64,000 nucleotides of DNA, from assembly GCA_047602185.1 (NCBI GenBank), contig JASGHY010000001.1, positions 2,108,001-2,172,000 on the forward strand, written 5' to 3'. The stretch is from PMP191F sp047602185 (GTDB lineage Bacteria; Bacteroidota; Bacteroidia; Chitinophagales; Chitinophagaceae). The notes under the pieces are model-generated. The model saw only the letters and a list, made by a program, of their open reading frames with translations, did not search any database and was not told the origin of the DNA. Each line of letters starts with the position of its first letter. Positions within the stretch are counted from its first letter, which is position 1. Both the position numbers and the translations under genes were made by a program. Below are positions 1 to 8,836 of this stretch, one piece after another.

Positions 1-308
1 AATTGCTTTGATTTAGGCACAAACAGGTCTTTCATCAATCCCCAGTTCAGGAAAGCACCCTGGGGAGTTGTAGAAACTACTTCCAGGAAAACAATATCGC
101 CCACCACACCAAGAGGTTTTTCGGTAGTGGCAATAATGCGTGATTCAGAATCGTGGTACACAAATACCTTCAGCATATCTCCTACCTTGGTATCGGCAGG
201 CACCCAGCGTTTGGGCAGCAGAATATCTTCACGTCCATCCTGCAGGTACACACCAAAATCGAACATACGGCTTACTTTCAGCGTATTATAGTCTCCCACG
301 TTTATCAT
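1..308 (-). CDS. CvfB-like S1 RNA-binding protein, N-terminal part
   Basis: Partial gene that runs off the left edge; the ATG is at 308-306 and about 102 codons are visible. The protein begins MINVGDYNTLKVSRMFDFG and continues with a GVYLQDGREDILLPKRWVP segment, which fits the first S1-like beta-barrel of the CvfB/YitL family. A second barrel starts near residue 65 (GVVGDIVFLEVV). Family members bind RNA; CvfB of Staphylococcus affects virulence-gene expression, but the Bacteroidota role is not known. It is divergent from the LysR gene, with a heptad array in the shared upstream region. The family call is fairly firm; any process is inference. Confidence 0.75.
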   Translation of the reverse strand, partial: MINVGDYNTLKVSRMFDFGVYLQDGREDILLPKRWVPADTKVGDMLKVFVYHDSESRIIATTEKPLGVVGDIVFLEVVSTTPQGAFLNWGLMKDLFVPKSKQ

Positions 309-328
309 GCGGCAAAGGTAAAGATTTA

Positions 329-384
329 AAGGCACAAGGGTAAGGAATAAGGCACAGGGAATAAGAATCAAGGCACAAGAGGTA
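329..384. repeat. Heptad array, AAGG-type word
   Basis: Eight consecutive 7-base units of AAGGCAC/AGGAATA type lie between the CvfB-like start and the LysR gene, followed at once by a TAnnTTTG element. It is the first of about 25 such blocks in the window. Confidence 0.75.
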
Positions 385-400
385 ATTGGCGGTGGTTATT

Positions 401-408
401 TACATTTG
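401..408 (+). promoter_or_regulatory. Candidate -7 promoter element for the LysR gene
   Basis: TACATTTG matches the Bacteroidota -7 consensus TAnnTTTG and lies 16 bases before the chosen LysR start. No convincing -33 TTG is found at 17-23 bp, so the call rests on the -7 box only. Confidence 0.3.
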
Positions 409-424
409 CTTCAATTTATCAGGC

Positions 425-1321
425 ATGGTCTTCGATTTCCGTTTACAGGTATTCCATACAGTAGCCAAAAGGCTCAATTTTACAAAGGCAGCAGCCGAGC
501 TGTTCATTACACAACCGGCAGTTACCAAACATATTCATGAGCTGGAACATACGTTTCAGACCAAGCTGTTTGAACGCAATGGCACCAAGATCAAGCTGAC
601 CGCTGCCGGTGAAACATTACTCCAATACACAGAACAGCTATTTGCCGTGTATCGTAATATGGAGTTTGAAATGAACAACCTTACCCAGCGCCGCGGCGGC
701 AAACTGCGCATTGGCGCCAGCACTACCGTAGCACAATATGTATTGCCGCCAGTACTGGCTGCTTTTCATAAAAAATTCCCCGAGGTACAGGTTACTTTAA
801 CTACCCGCAATACAGAAGAAACGGAACAGGCGTTACAACACAAGGAAATAGACCTGGGCATTATTGAAGGCCATTCAAAGAACACCTCCTTCAAATACGT
901 AGAATTTGTAAAAGATGAGCTGGTACTGGTAGCAGGTATGCACCACCCTTTAACACAAAAAGGGGTCCTCAAACCCGAATCATTAAAAACGATCCCCCTG
1001 CTGCTTCGTGAGCCCGGCTCAGGTACACTGGAAGTGCTGGCGCATGCCTTAAAGCCACTCGGCATCAAAATAAGCCAGCTTCGCAATGAAATGCAATTGA
1101 GCAGTACAGAAAGCATGAAGCTGTACCTGCAACATTCAGATAGCATGGCCTTTCTTTCCCGTCATGCAATTGCAAAGGAATTACGGTATAACGAATGTCG
1201 CATTATAGAAGTAAAAGGATTGAAAGTAGAGCGTTCTTTCAATTTCATCTTGCCACATGGACAGGCTGAAGCACTCCCCTCCTTATTCATGAAATTTGCC
1301 CTGCATCATAACTTCAGGTAA
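425..1321 (+). CDS. LysR-type transcriptional regulator
   Basis: About 298 residues from the ATG at 425. The reading frame is open further upstream, but only the 425 start gives the usual LysR N terminus (MVFDFRLQVFHTVAKRLNF). A winged helix-turn-helix occupies residues 1-60 (FTKAAAELFITQPAVTKHI), followed by a linker helix and a periplasmic-binding-like effector domain from about residue 88. The next gene, on the same strand 56 bp away, encodes a YeiH-type exporter. A LysR (YeiE) next to YeiH is also the arrangement in enterobacteria, so it probably controls that gene, perhaps through the palindrome at 1360-1380. The effector is not predictable from the sequence. Confidence 0.9.
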   Translation: MVFDFRLQVFHTVAKRLNFTKAAAELFITQPAVTKHIHELEHTFQTKLFERNGTKIKLTAAGETLLQYTEQLFAVYRNMEFEMNNLTQRRGGKLRIGASTTVAQYVLPPVLAAFHKKFPEVQVTLTTRNTEETEQALQHKEIDLGIIEGHSKNTSFKYVEFVKDELVLVAGMHHPLTQKGVLKPESLKTIPLLLREPGSGTLEVLAHALKPLGIKISQLRNEMQLSSTESMKLYLQHSDSMAFLSRHAIAKELRYNECRIIEVKGLKVERSFNFILPHGQAEALPSLFMKFALHHNFR

Positions 1322-1359
1322 TGGCTCATTACCAATAGCAATTTCTCCTGCCGCCTGCA

Positions 1360-1380
1360 CATGATGAAATTTGCATCATG
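1360..1380. promoter_or_regulatory. Perfect inverted repeat over the YeiH start codon, possible LysR operator
   Basis: CATGATG, a 7-base spacer (AAATTTG), then CATCATG: a perfect dyad with T-N11-A character whose right arm contains the ATG of the exporter gene. It lies between the LysR gene and its likely target. Binding would block transcription or ribosome loading. This is inference from symmetry and position. Confidence 0.45.
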
Positions 1381-2361
1381 AAACAGCTATTACAAGGTAG
1401 TGAGAAAACCGGCAGAACAACCGTACTCGCCCTGCCACTGCCGGCTCAGAAAATGATCTTTATTCCTGTTGCCCTGCTCTGCATCACACCACTTGTATCT
1501 CCACCTGTTGCATTATTACTCGGCATAGCCATCGCTCAATTTACGGGTCATCCTTACCTGCATTACAATCATAAAGCCACACATACCTTATTACAGGTTT
1601 CAGTAGTAGGACTTGGCTTTGGTATGAACGCCGTCAGCGCATTCAGGGCAGGTAGCGAAGGAATATTGTTAACCGTAGTTTCGATTACAGGCACATTGCT
1701 GCTGGGGGCTGTAATAGCAAGCATACTGAAGATAGAAAGGAAAACAGCCTATCTCATCTCTGCCGGAACCGCTATTTGCGGAGGCAGTGCTATTGCGGCC
1801 ATTGCGCCGGTGATCAGGGCTGAAGAAAAACAGATCTCTGTTGCACTAGGCACTGTTTTTATGCTGAATGCGATCGCCCTGTTTATATTCCCGGTAATAG
1901 GCCATACACTTCACTTATCAGACACCCAGTTTGGACTCTGGTGTGCTATTGCTATTCATGATACAAGTTCAGTAACAGGTGCTGCAGCCAGGTTTGGTAG
2001 TCATGCACTGGAAGTGGCAACTACAGTAAAACTTGCCCGTGCACTCTGGATCATACCGGTATCATTATTATCCGGCTATTTCTTTAAAACAACAAAAGGC
2101 AGTGTAAAGGTACCCTGGTTTATAGGGCTGTTTGTGATTGCCATGCTGATGAATACCTATGTTCCGGGGATTGAAAAGATAAGTAGTTATATAGTAGCGG
2201 TTGCACATGCGGGTTTAACGCTTACCTTATTCCTCATTGGTTGTGGACTTTCCCGCGTGGCGTTATTAGCGGTAGGCTGGCGCCCGTTATTGCAGGGAAT
2301 TGTGTTGTGGATAGTAATTTCAATGGCAGCGCTGGGAGCGATATGTCAGTTTCGGGTTTAA
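1378..2361 (+). CDS. YeiH/UPF0324 family membrane protein, putative sulfate exporter
   Basis: 327 residues with about nine to ten hydrophobic segments, as usual for UPF0324 (YeiH) proteins. Family hallmarks visible are VVGLGFGMN (about residue 80), the glycine-rich AGTAICGGSAIAAIAP (about residue 132) and IHDTSSVTGAAARFG (about residue 197). The family is annotated as putative sulfate exporters; transport by this protein is not shown by the sequence. Preceded by its likely LysR regulator. The last codons (QFRV then TAA) read into a TTTCGGG-type heptad array, so the C terminus and stop may derive from the array. Confidence 0.85.
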   Translation: MKQLLQGSEKTGRTTVLALPLPAQKMIFIPVALLCITPLVSPPVALLLGIAIAQFTGHPYLHYNHKATHTLLQVSVVGLGFGMNAVSAFRAGSEGILLTVVSITGTLLLGAVIASILKIERKTAYLISAGTAICGGSAIAAIAPVIRAEEKQISVALGTVFMLNAIALFIFPVIGHTLHLSDTQFGLWCAIAIHDTSSVTGAAARFGSHALEVATTVKLARALWIIPVSLLSGYFFKTTKGSVKVPWFIGLFVIAMLMNTYVPGIEKISSYIVAVAHAGLTLTLFLIGCGLSRVALLAVGWRPLLQGIVLWIVISMAALGAICQFRV

Positions 2362-2533
2362 AGTTTCGAGTGTCGGGTTCTTTAGTCCGGTCTTTCCTTC
2401 GACATTCAAAATTCAACATTCGATATTTTACTTCCCGTACTTCTCATTTCGTACTTTCTTGTGCCTTCATTTTCAAATATTCAAATTCTCAAATTTTGAA
2501 ATTTGAATATTCGCACATCAGCAAATTTGCTAA
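2346..2533. repeat. Composite heptad/octad block R1
   Basis: Modules in order: TTTCGGG words, TTCGATA/TTCGACA words, GTACTTC/GTATTTC words and an 8-base TTCAAATT family ending in TGCACATC-like sequence. It fills the convergent gap between the exporter and the oxidoreductase and overlaps the exporter stop. Confidence 0.8.
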
Positions 2534-3151
2534 TTAACTCATCAACATCTTCGCTTCTTTCAACGGTAATTCTGTACCGAACAAAATGCCATCTACGCCC
2601 TGCAGTTTACTGCCTTCCAGTAAAGAACCGGTATCCAACGGAGCAAAGCCTACATCTTCGATCAGGCTACCTACGATCTTTTTAGCGTCTGCGTTATCAC
2701 CTGCCAGGGGAATCACCCTTCTTTCATCAACCGGCACAGTTGTATTGCCCAGTTCAGCAAGATGTTTATACCAGATAGCATTGAATGCCTTTACCAGCTT
2801 ACCACCACGGAAATGCTCCAGCACCTTGGTACTCGGAATATCGCCGCCCAGGTCATAAAAAGTGCCATCGGCCTTATAAGGATTGGTAGTATCTATCACT
2901 ATTTTACCGGTCATATCATACACCGGCATGTGATCCAGGTTGCGCCAGTGGAAGGCCACAATTACCACATCACCAAATGTCACAGCATCGATAGCTTCCA
3001 TCGGATGCAGATGCTTACCTAGTTCGTCTGCAAAATGTTGCAGTGAGGCAGGGCCCCGGGAATTGGCCAGGGCTACTTCGTGACCGGCCTTTACAAGCAA
3101 TCTTGCCAGGTTGCCACCAATATATCCTGAACCTATTATACCTATTTTCAT
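2534..3151 (-). CDS. NADPH-dependent F420 reductase-like oxidoreductase
   Basis: 205 residues, a typical length for the single-domain F420-dependent NADP oxidoreductase-like family. The N terminus MKIGIIGSGYIGGNLARLL carries the GxGxxG dinucleotide-binding loop, and ANSRGP (residues 29-34) resembles the NADP phosphate-binding turn. A second Rossmann motif region is VVIVAFHWRNL. Bacteroidota genomes rarely make F420, so the protein probably uses NADP with another substrate. Single gene, separated on both sides by heptad blocks. Confidence 0.8.
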   Translation of the reverse strand: MKIGIIGSGYIGGNLARLLVKAGHEVALANSRGPASLQHFADELGKHLHPMEAIDAVTFGDVVIVAFHWRNLDHMPVYDMTGKIVIDTTNPYKADGTFYDLGGDIPSTKVLEHFRGGKLVKAFNAIWYKHLAELGNTTVPVDERRVIPLAGDNADAKKIVGSLIEDVGFAPLDTGSLLEGSKLQGVDGILFGTELPLKEAKMLMS

Positions 3152-3254
3152 TGTACAGCTTTATATATGCAAATATCTCTCAATATACAGCACCTTACCG
3201 TGCTTCACATCCTGCATAAATACAAAGATTCAGCCTTTTTGTTTAGAAATCAAA

Positions 3255-3462
3255 GTTAATTAGGGTTGCAGGTTAAGGCACAAGGTTCAAGAAAGTACGA
3301 AATACGAAATGAGAAGTACTGCTCACTGCTGTATTTGCTCGTAGCTTGTATTCGCTTTTCACGTCTTTCATTCACTATTGACCATTGACTATTCACTTGT
3401 TTGAGCCACTCACGACTGACGATTCACGTCTCACGACATTGCCGATTGCCGCTCCACGACTA
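3255..3462. repeat. Composite heptad block R2
   Basis: AAGGCAC-type, CGAAATA-type, GCTCGTA-type, TTTCACG-type, ATTGACC-type and CGACTGA/CGATTCA-type 7-base words follow one another, ending at the stop codon of the hydrolase (3460-3462). The 90 bp before it hold the upstream region of the oxidoreductase. Confidence 0.8.
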
Positions 3463-4389
3463 CCGCCCACTCACCTGCTTATACAAAAACTCCGCGACAA
3501 ACTGTCCCGATTCCAGCCAGCGGTTTTTGATCTTATGTCCGTACCAGAAGGGATTAAAATGTTTATGCAGTTCATGACCATACCCCTCTACTATTTTTAA
3601 CCGGTTAGGAATATGAAGGGAATCCGCCTGCCGGTGTATGGGGTTACTGCCGTACAATGGTATAGGTGGGTGTTCAATCGGAACGATCTTATCCCTGTCT
3701 CCATGAATAGTTACAATAGGCACACGTGCATGTTGCAGCCAGGTAGTATCGAATATAGCTCCCCAGAAGCTTACTACGGCTTTAATACCTGCCGGGTTAT
3801 ATTGATGACTTGCAGTAAGCGTATCCGGCATTCCGGCAAGCTGTGCAAGATCATAAAAGCTGCTGTACACAGCCTGCAGGGCAGTGATGCCCCCGGCTGA
3901 ATTACCCGCAAGGATGATACGATTGGTATCAATGCGATACCGTTCCCTGTTCTGCTTGAAATAAGCTACCGCCTGCAACACATCTTCCACCGCATCATAA
4001 CAGCCCGATACCATATCCTTAAACCTCGTTAATGGCCGTTTTTTACTAAGCCGGTAATTCACGGCAGCACATACATACCCTCTTTGGGCAAAGGACTTAC
4101 TCCATACCGGCGTACCTGCGGACCTTTTGGTTCCGAACTTAAAGCCTCCACCATGGATCCAGATAATAAGCGGCCGTTTTTTCAACGTATCGCCCAATGG
4201 CTCGTACAGGTCAAACTTATAATAACGCTTTTTTCTTCCGTTGGTGATCTGTGGCTGATAGCGTATGTTCTTCTGAATAACATACGAAGGAAATACAGGG
4301 TCCTTATACCGTACCCGGGCAGGCACCTGGCTTTTTACTTCTAAGGCAAGGCAGGTTGTTACAATAAAAATTACGACCAGTTTATACAT
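3460..4389 (-). CDS. Secreted alpha/beta hydrolase (carboxylesterase type)
   Basis: 309 residues with an N-terminal signal peptide (LVVIFIVTTCLALEVKSQ). Esterase hallmarks are the oxyanion-hole motif WIHGGGFKFG (about residue 78), the nucleophile elbow AGNSAGG (Ser, about residue 162), the acid HGDRDKIVP (about residue 230) and the His in GYGHELH. This set fits the hormone-sensitive-lipase/carboxylesterase group acting on short acyl esters or acetylated sugars. Probably periplasmic. The final codons touch heptad block R2, so the last residues (VSGR) may be array-derived. Substrate unknown. Confidence 0.82.
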   Translation of the reverse strand: MYKLVVIFIVTTCLALEVKSQVPARVRYKDPVFPSYVIQKNIRYQPQITNGRKKRYYKFDLYEPLGDTLKKRPLIIWIHGGGFKFGTKRSAGTPVWSKSFAQRGYVCAAVNYRLSKKRPLTRFKDMVSGCYDAVEDVLQAVAYFKQNRERYRIDTNRIILAGNSAGGITALQAVYSSFYDLAQLAGMPDTLTASHQYNPAGIKAVVSFWGAIFDTTWLQHARVPIVTIHGDRDKIVPIEHPPIPLYGSNPIHRQADSLHIPNRLKIVEGYGHELHKHFNPFWYGHKIKNRWLESGQFVAEFLYKQVSGR

Positions 4390-4562
4390 AAGGTGATTAC
4401 ATAAATATAAGCAATATCCAACGAGCGATCATCAACAACCATACCGGGGCAATTCGTCATCACAATGTCACTTTCCCCTTTGCGTAAATAGTTTTTCCTG
4501 ATGCAGCACAACGTGTTGGTACGTGCCCGGCAACTTTGCGCCCGAATAAAACTAACTTAATT

Positions 4563-6968
4563 ATGAACTACGGGCGAAACACATGCTTATACAAACTGCT
4601 TTTATGTTGCAGCTTATTGTTGCTTCCATTTATAGCAGTACTTGCAAACGAAGAGGAAAACAATGGTGTTATAAAAGGAACAATCACTACTTCTGATAAC
4701 CAACCTGCAGATGGTGTAACTGTATTTGTAAAAGGGACCAGAAGAACAGCCGTAACACAGGAAGACGGCAGCTTTACGATCAGGAACCTAGCAGCAGGCC
4801 AATACACACTTGAAATATCTCTGATCGGCTACACACCGGTACAGCAAAATGTAAATGTAGAACACAATAAAACGACATACGTAAAGCTGCAATTGACACT
4901 CTCTAACCAGCAATTACAGGGAGTAGTGGTAACAGCAGGCAAAAGTAAATTCATCCGCAGGCAAAGTGATTTTGTTGCCAAGATGCCGCTGAAGAACATG
5001 GAAAACCCTCAGGTATATTCATCCATTTCTAAAGAACTATTGCAGGACCAGGTAGCGGTAACCTATGCGGATGCGATCAAGAACTCTCCGGGTGTAGTAA
5101 TGCAGCTTGAAAACAATAGTGCCGGCGGTACTGTTACTTCCCGTGGCTTTTCAACACAGTCATTCCTGCGCAACGGCGTTCCCGGTGTGGTAGGTAGCGG
5201 TACGCTTGACCTATCCAATATTGAAAGCATTGAAGTGATCAAAGGCCCTACCGGAACTTTGTATGGCAGCAGCCTTGTATCATTTGGAGGTTTATTCAAC
5301 AGGGTTACCAAAAGACCTTTCGATACTTTTAAATCAGAGCTTACCTATACAGCCGGTGGCTTTGGCCTCAGCCGTATTACTGCGGATGTAAACACTCCTC
5401 TTAACAAGGACAAGACCTTGCTTTTAAGAGTGAATGCAGCCAGGCACAATGAGGGAAGTTTCCAGGATGCAGGCTTTAAATCATATGTATTCATTGCCCC
5501 TACCCTTACCTATGCCATTGATACCAATACTACGGTTACTGTTGATGCTGAATACCGTAATGAAAGAGGTAACAGCTTTTACCGCATGTTTGCTGATGGC
5601 TCTTATGCCACAGGCGCACGCAGCCCCAAAGACCTGAAGCTTAATTTCAGGAAAAGATTCAGTGGCGATGATATCGTTACTTACAATACAATGGCCAACT
5701 TGTTTGTAAAACTGGATCATGATTTCTCCAGCCAATGGCACTCACAAACCAGCTATACCTATCTTTCATCCAACGCCAACGGCCTTAGTGGCTACCTCAG
5801 TATGCTGGCCGGCAATAATTCACTGGTGAGGTATATGAGCAATACAGAGTATGCCAATAGCGCCGTTACTGATATCCAGCAAAACCTTACCGGCGATTTC
5901 AAGATCGGCAAGATGCGTAATCGCCTGCTGGTTGGTCTTGACTTTTACAGCATCACCACCAAATCAAGTGGCGGACCCACTGTTGCTTTTGATACTGTAA
6001 ACGTGGCAAAGCCCGGAACTGCCTATACCCAACTTACCAGGTTAGCATTACTGGACAGATACAAAGGGCTCACTTTTACAAAAAGTAAAAGCCAGCAGTA
6101 TATCTATAGTGCGTATGTACAGGACGTGCTTAATATTACTGACAACCTGATTGCACTGGCAGGTGTACGTATAGATTATTATGATAACAAAGGCACTGCT
6201 AACTATACAAGAGATACCACTACCGGCAAGTACAACCAGACAGCGGTTTCTCCCAAATTTGGTTTGGTGTACCAGGTAATAAAAGAAAAGATCTCCCTGT
6301 TTGCCAACTACATGAATGGCTTCCAGAATATAGCTCCTGTAACTCAGCCAGACGGCACCATCAGCACTTTTAAGCCCAGCCAGGCCAATCAATGGGAAGC
6401 CGGTGTTAAACTAAACCTGCTGGATAACAGGCTTACCGGTAGCATCAGTTATTACGATATCCAGGTAAAAAATATTACCCGCAATGATCTTCCCGCCCGT
6501 CCTACTTATACGGTACAGGATGGTGATCAGGCCAGCAAAGGATTTGAAGCCGAGATCGTAGCCTATCCTTTCAGCAACTTTGGTATTTCTGCCGGTTATG
6601 CATACAACGACAGCAAGTATAAAAAGATCAATCCTACGCTGGATGGTTTTCGTCCTATCAGCGCAGGGCCTGCCAATATTGCCAACCTGTGGCTGAGCTA
6701 CAGAATTCACAGAGGACTATTGGACGGCCTGGGACTTGGACTTGGTGGTAACTATGCCAGCGAAAACAAAGTGATCCTCAGTACTACCAGTTATTATGCA
6801 TTGCCCGCATATACTGTATTAGGTGCTTCTGTTTCATACGATCGTAAGAGATTCAGATTGGGACTGAAAGTTGATAACCTGACCAATAAGGATTACTGGG
6901 TTGGCTGGAGCACTACCATTCCCCAGATGCCCAGGCGTTTCAGCGGAACTGTTGCATTCAAATTCTAA
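4563..6968 (+). CDS. TonB-dependent siderophore receptor with carboxypeptidase-like N-terminal domain
   Basis: About 801 residues from the ATG at 4563, which gives a clean signal peptide (LYKLLLCCSLLLLPFIAVLA); nine codons upstream are also open. After the signal comes a CarboxypepD_reg-like domain (GVIKGTITTSDNQPADGV, residues 35-115), then a plug with VTSRGFSTQSFLRNGVPG and the IESIEVIKGPTGTLYGS box, then a 22-strand-type barrel ending in AFKF. The architecture matches outer-membrane ferric-siderophore receptors. No Fur-like box was recognised upstream. Followed by a strong terminator, so it is probably a single-gene unit. Confidence 0.9.
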   Translation: MNYGRNTCLYKLLLCCSLLLLPFIAVLANEEENNGVIKGTITTSDNQPADGVTVFVKGTRRTAVTQEDGSFTIRNLAAGQYTLEISLIGYTPVQQNVNVEHNKTTYVKLQLTLSNQQLQGVVVTAGKSKFIRRQSDFVAKMPLKNMENPQVYSSISKELLQDQVAVTYADAIKNSPGVVMQLENNSAGGTVTSRGFSTQSFLRNGVPGVVGSGTLDLSNIESIEVIKGPTGTLYGSSLVSFGGLFNRVTKRPFDTFKSELTYTAGGFGLSRITADVNTPLNKDKTLLLRVNAARHNEGSFQDAGFKSYVFIAPTLTYAIDTNTTVTVDAEYRNERGNSFYRMFADGSYATGARSPKDLKLNFRKRFSGDDIVTYNTMANLFVKLDHDFSSQWHSQTSYTYLSSNANGLSGYLSMLAGNNSLVRYMSNTEYANSAVTDIQQNLTGDFKIGKMRNRLLVGLDFYSITTKSSGGPTVAFDTVNVAKPGTAYTQLTRLALLDRYKGLTFTKSKSQQYIYSAYVQDVLNITDNLIALAGVRIDYYDNKGTANYTRDTTTGKYNQTAVSPKFGLVYQVIKEKISLFANYMNGFQNIAPVTQPDGTISTFKPSQANQWEAGVKLNLLDNRLTGSISYYDIQVKNITRNDLPARPTYTVQDGDQASKGFEAEIVAYPFSNFGISAGYAYNDSKYKKINPTLDGFRPISAGPANIANLWLSYRIHRGLLDGLGLGLGGNYASENKVILSTTSYYALPAYTVLGASVSYDRKRFRLGLKVDNLTNKDYWVGWSTTIPQMPRRFSGTVAFKF

Positions 6969-7030
6969 GTTTCAATACCTATGAAGTAACCAGTATCTCT
7001 GTTTCCAGGTTACTGCCTTTCCTATAGAAA

Positions 7031-7061
7031 AAGCCCCTCCGCAAAAGAGGGGCTTCTTTTT
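7031..7061 (+). terminator. Rho-independent terminator after the siderophore receptor
   Basis: AAGCCCCTC (7031-7039) pairs perfectly with GAGGGGCTT (7047-7055) across a 7-base loop and is followed by a T run at 7057-7061. Confidence 0.9.
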
Positions 7062-7077
7062 ATCGCAATATGCAAGT

Positions 7078-7124
7078 ATAACCCTGTATTCTCGTTAGGC
7101 ATCAAGCGTTCTGCGTTCAGCCAC
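7078..7124. repeat. Short heptad block R3, GCGTT-type
   Basis: Units of GCATCAA/GCGTTCT/GCGTTCA type sit between the receptor terminator and the end of the MocR gene, in the convergent gap. Confidence 0.65.
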
Positions 7125-8593
7125 TATTTCATTACTGACTTTAAAATACCAACTACCTCTTTCATTTCTTTTTCATTGAGCGACGCAAAGCCCAACCTCA
7201 ATGCGTTTTGTGAATCCGTTCCGTAATTATAAGAATTACCATCGCTGATAAACAGGCCTTTTGCAGCAGCTTTGGCCGAAATAGCCGGTAAGGGATGGCG
7301 TGCATCAAACCTTGCCCATACAGCCATACCACCTGACGGCTTACGAAAACTCACGAGCCCGCCTAACTCTTTTTCCAGCAACCCGCAAAACAGGTCTCTC
7401 CTTTCATGATACAGCTTTACAGACTTTTTAAGATGCCGCACCATATCCCCGTTCTTAAATAAAACCGCCAGCGCTTCCTCCATTAAATTATCTCCCCGCA
7501 TATCCATCATTCTTCTGAATAAAATAGCTTCCCGTACAAAATCCTCCGTTGCTACCAGGTAACCGATGCGAATGGAAGTAGACAAAGATTTGGTTAACGA
7601 ACCGATATATATTACTCTCCCACCGTGATCGGAACTGGCCAATGGCAATACAGGACTGCTATTGTAATGAAAATCAAAATCATAATCATCTTCAATAACA
7701 GGGAGTTTATATTCACGGATCAGTTCCAGCAACTTCATCCTTCTCTCTGCACTCATAGTTACTGTAGTAGGATGATGGTGATGCGGGATAACATACAACA
7801 GGTCGGGTCTTTTCTTTTTGCAAACTTTCGCAATCTCATCCACATCCAGCCCATTCTCATCTACGGAAACCCTTATCACCTTTGCACCAAACTGCTGAAA
7901 AATAGTTGTCGCCAGGAAATAGTTTGACTCCCCTGTTATTACTGTTGAACCAGGCTTCAGGATCATCCGCGCTGCAATAAAGATGGCCATTTGTGCGCCA
8001 TGCGTCATCATTACATTGCCCACGTTAATATTCAGCCCTCGTGTATCGGAAAGAAAACGCACCATCTCCGTTCTCAGGTTTGGCGAACCTGCCGGACTAC
8101 CATACATCACCATGCGTTTCATTGCCGGGTTATTGAACAGGCTCTTGTATTCACGCATCAGCAACTCCACCGGCGCCAGGCGTGAATCAGGGAATCCATC
8201 ATTGATAAACAAACGGTATCCTTCAGCATTCATGGCAGGCAATGGAGGCCCGGGTATTTTATCGAAAGCAAAACCCGCATTGCCTGCATAAGCAGGGATA
8301 TGCGTAGTTGTTTTTAATGAACGGGCCTTTATATCCGGAAGATGCTGGGCTACCATTACCCCTTTGCGTGGGATAGTCTCTACCCAATCCTGTGCAAACA
8401 ATTCTTCATACGCAGCCACCACCGTTTGACGGTGTACTTTCAGCAAAGCTGCCATCTCCCGGCTACCCGGCAAGGCTGTACCAGGCTTGATAATCCCTTC
8501 CCGTATAAGATTTACCAACCCATTAGCGATCTGCAGGTAAACAGGTGTGCTGTTTTTCTTATTAACCGTCAGCAGAGTTTTGAATGGAAGCAT
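7124..8593 (-). CDS. MocR/PdxR-type regulator (GntR HTH fused to aminotransferase-like domain)
   Basis: 489 residues, the normal MocR length. A GntR winged helix (residues 15-80, PVYLQIANGLVNLIREG and GSREMAALLKVHRQTVVAAYEEL) is joined to a fold-type I aminotransferase domain. The PLP lysine region is IYIGSLTKSLSTSIRIGYL, with DDYDFDF upstream. MocR proteins sense PLP or amine-derived ligands and usually control a divergent gene; here the divergent neighbour is an AhpD-like protein followed by a GNAT enzyme. The 243-bp divergent gap contains a large heptad block, unusual for a promoter region. Ligand unknown. Confidence 0.9.
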   Translation of the reverse strand: MLPFKTLLTVNKKNSTPVYLQIANGLVNLIREGIIKPGTALPGSREMAALLKVHRQTVVAAYEELFAQDWVETIPRKGVMVAQHLPDIKARSLKTTTHIPAYAGNAGFAFDKIPGPPLPAMNAEGYRLFINDGFPDSRLAPVELLMREYKSLFNNPAMKRMVMYGSPAGSPNLRTEMVRFLSDTRGLNINVGNVMMTHGAQMAIFIAARMILKPGSTVITGESNYFLATTIFQQFGAKVIRVSVDENGLDVDEIAKVCKKKRPDLLYVIPHHHHPTTVTMSAERRMKLLELIREYKLPVIEDDYDFDFHYNSSPVLPLASSDHGGRVIYIGSLTKSLSTSIRIGYLVATEDFVREAILFRRMMDMRGDNLMEEALAVLFKNGDMVRHLKKSVKLYHERRDLFCGLLEKELGGLVSFRKPSGGMAVWARFDARHPLPAISAKAAAKGLFISDGNSYNYGTDSQNALRLGFASLNEKEMKEVVGILKSVMK

Positions 8594-8680
8594 CTGGACT
8601 ATTTAGTTTCTTAAATCTGGACCATAAAGATAGACCAGGAGCGGCATACTTTTGAGGAGTGAAAGGGAATTAGAGAGGAT

Positions 8681-8787
8681 CGTGAATCGGCAGACGGCAA
8701 TCGTGAGTCGTGAATCGTCAGTCGTGAGTAGCCGCTGCTGTATTTGCGTTAGGCGTTGAGCATTAAGCGTTCTGCGTTTAGCTTCAC
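8681..8787. repeat. Heptad block R4 with two perfectly phased arrays
   Basis: Positions 8681-8729 are seven exact 7-base units, all starting CG (consensus CGKSARW). Positions 8746-8787 are six exact units starting GC (mostly GCGTTNN). A linker of 16 bp separates them. The block lies in the divergent promoter gap between the MocR gene and the AhpD-like gene. Confidence 0.9.
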
Positions 8788-8836
8788 GTAAAGTTTGTAA
8801 TTATTAATAAAAAACTTAAACATTAAACTATAAACA

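Noticed and set aside
8681..8787. CRISPR-like repeat array
   Set aside because: Units are 7 bp, contiguous and without spacers, and no cas genes occur in the window.
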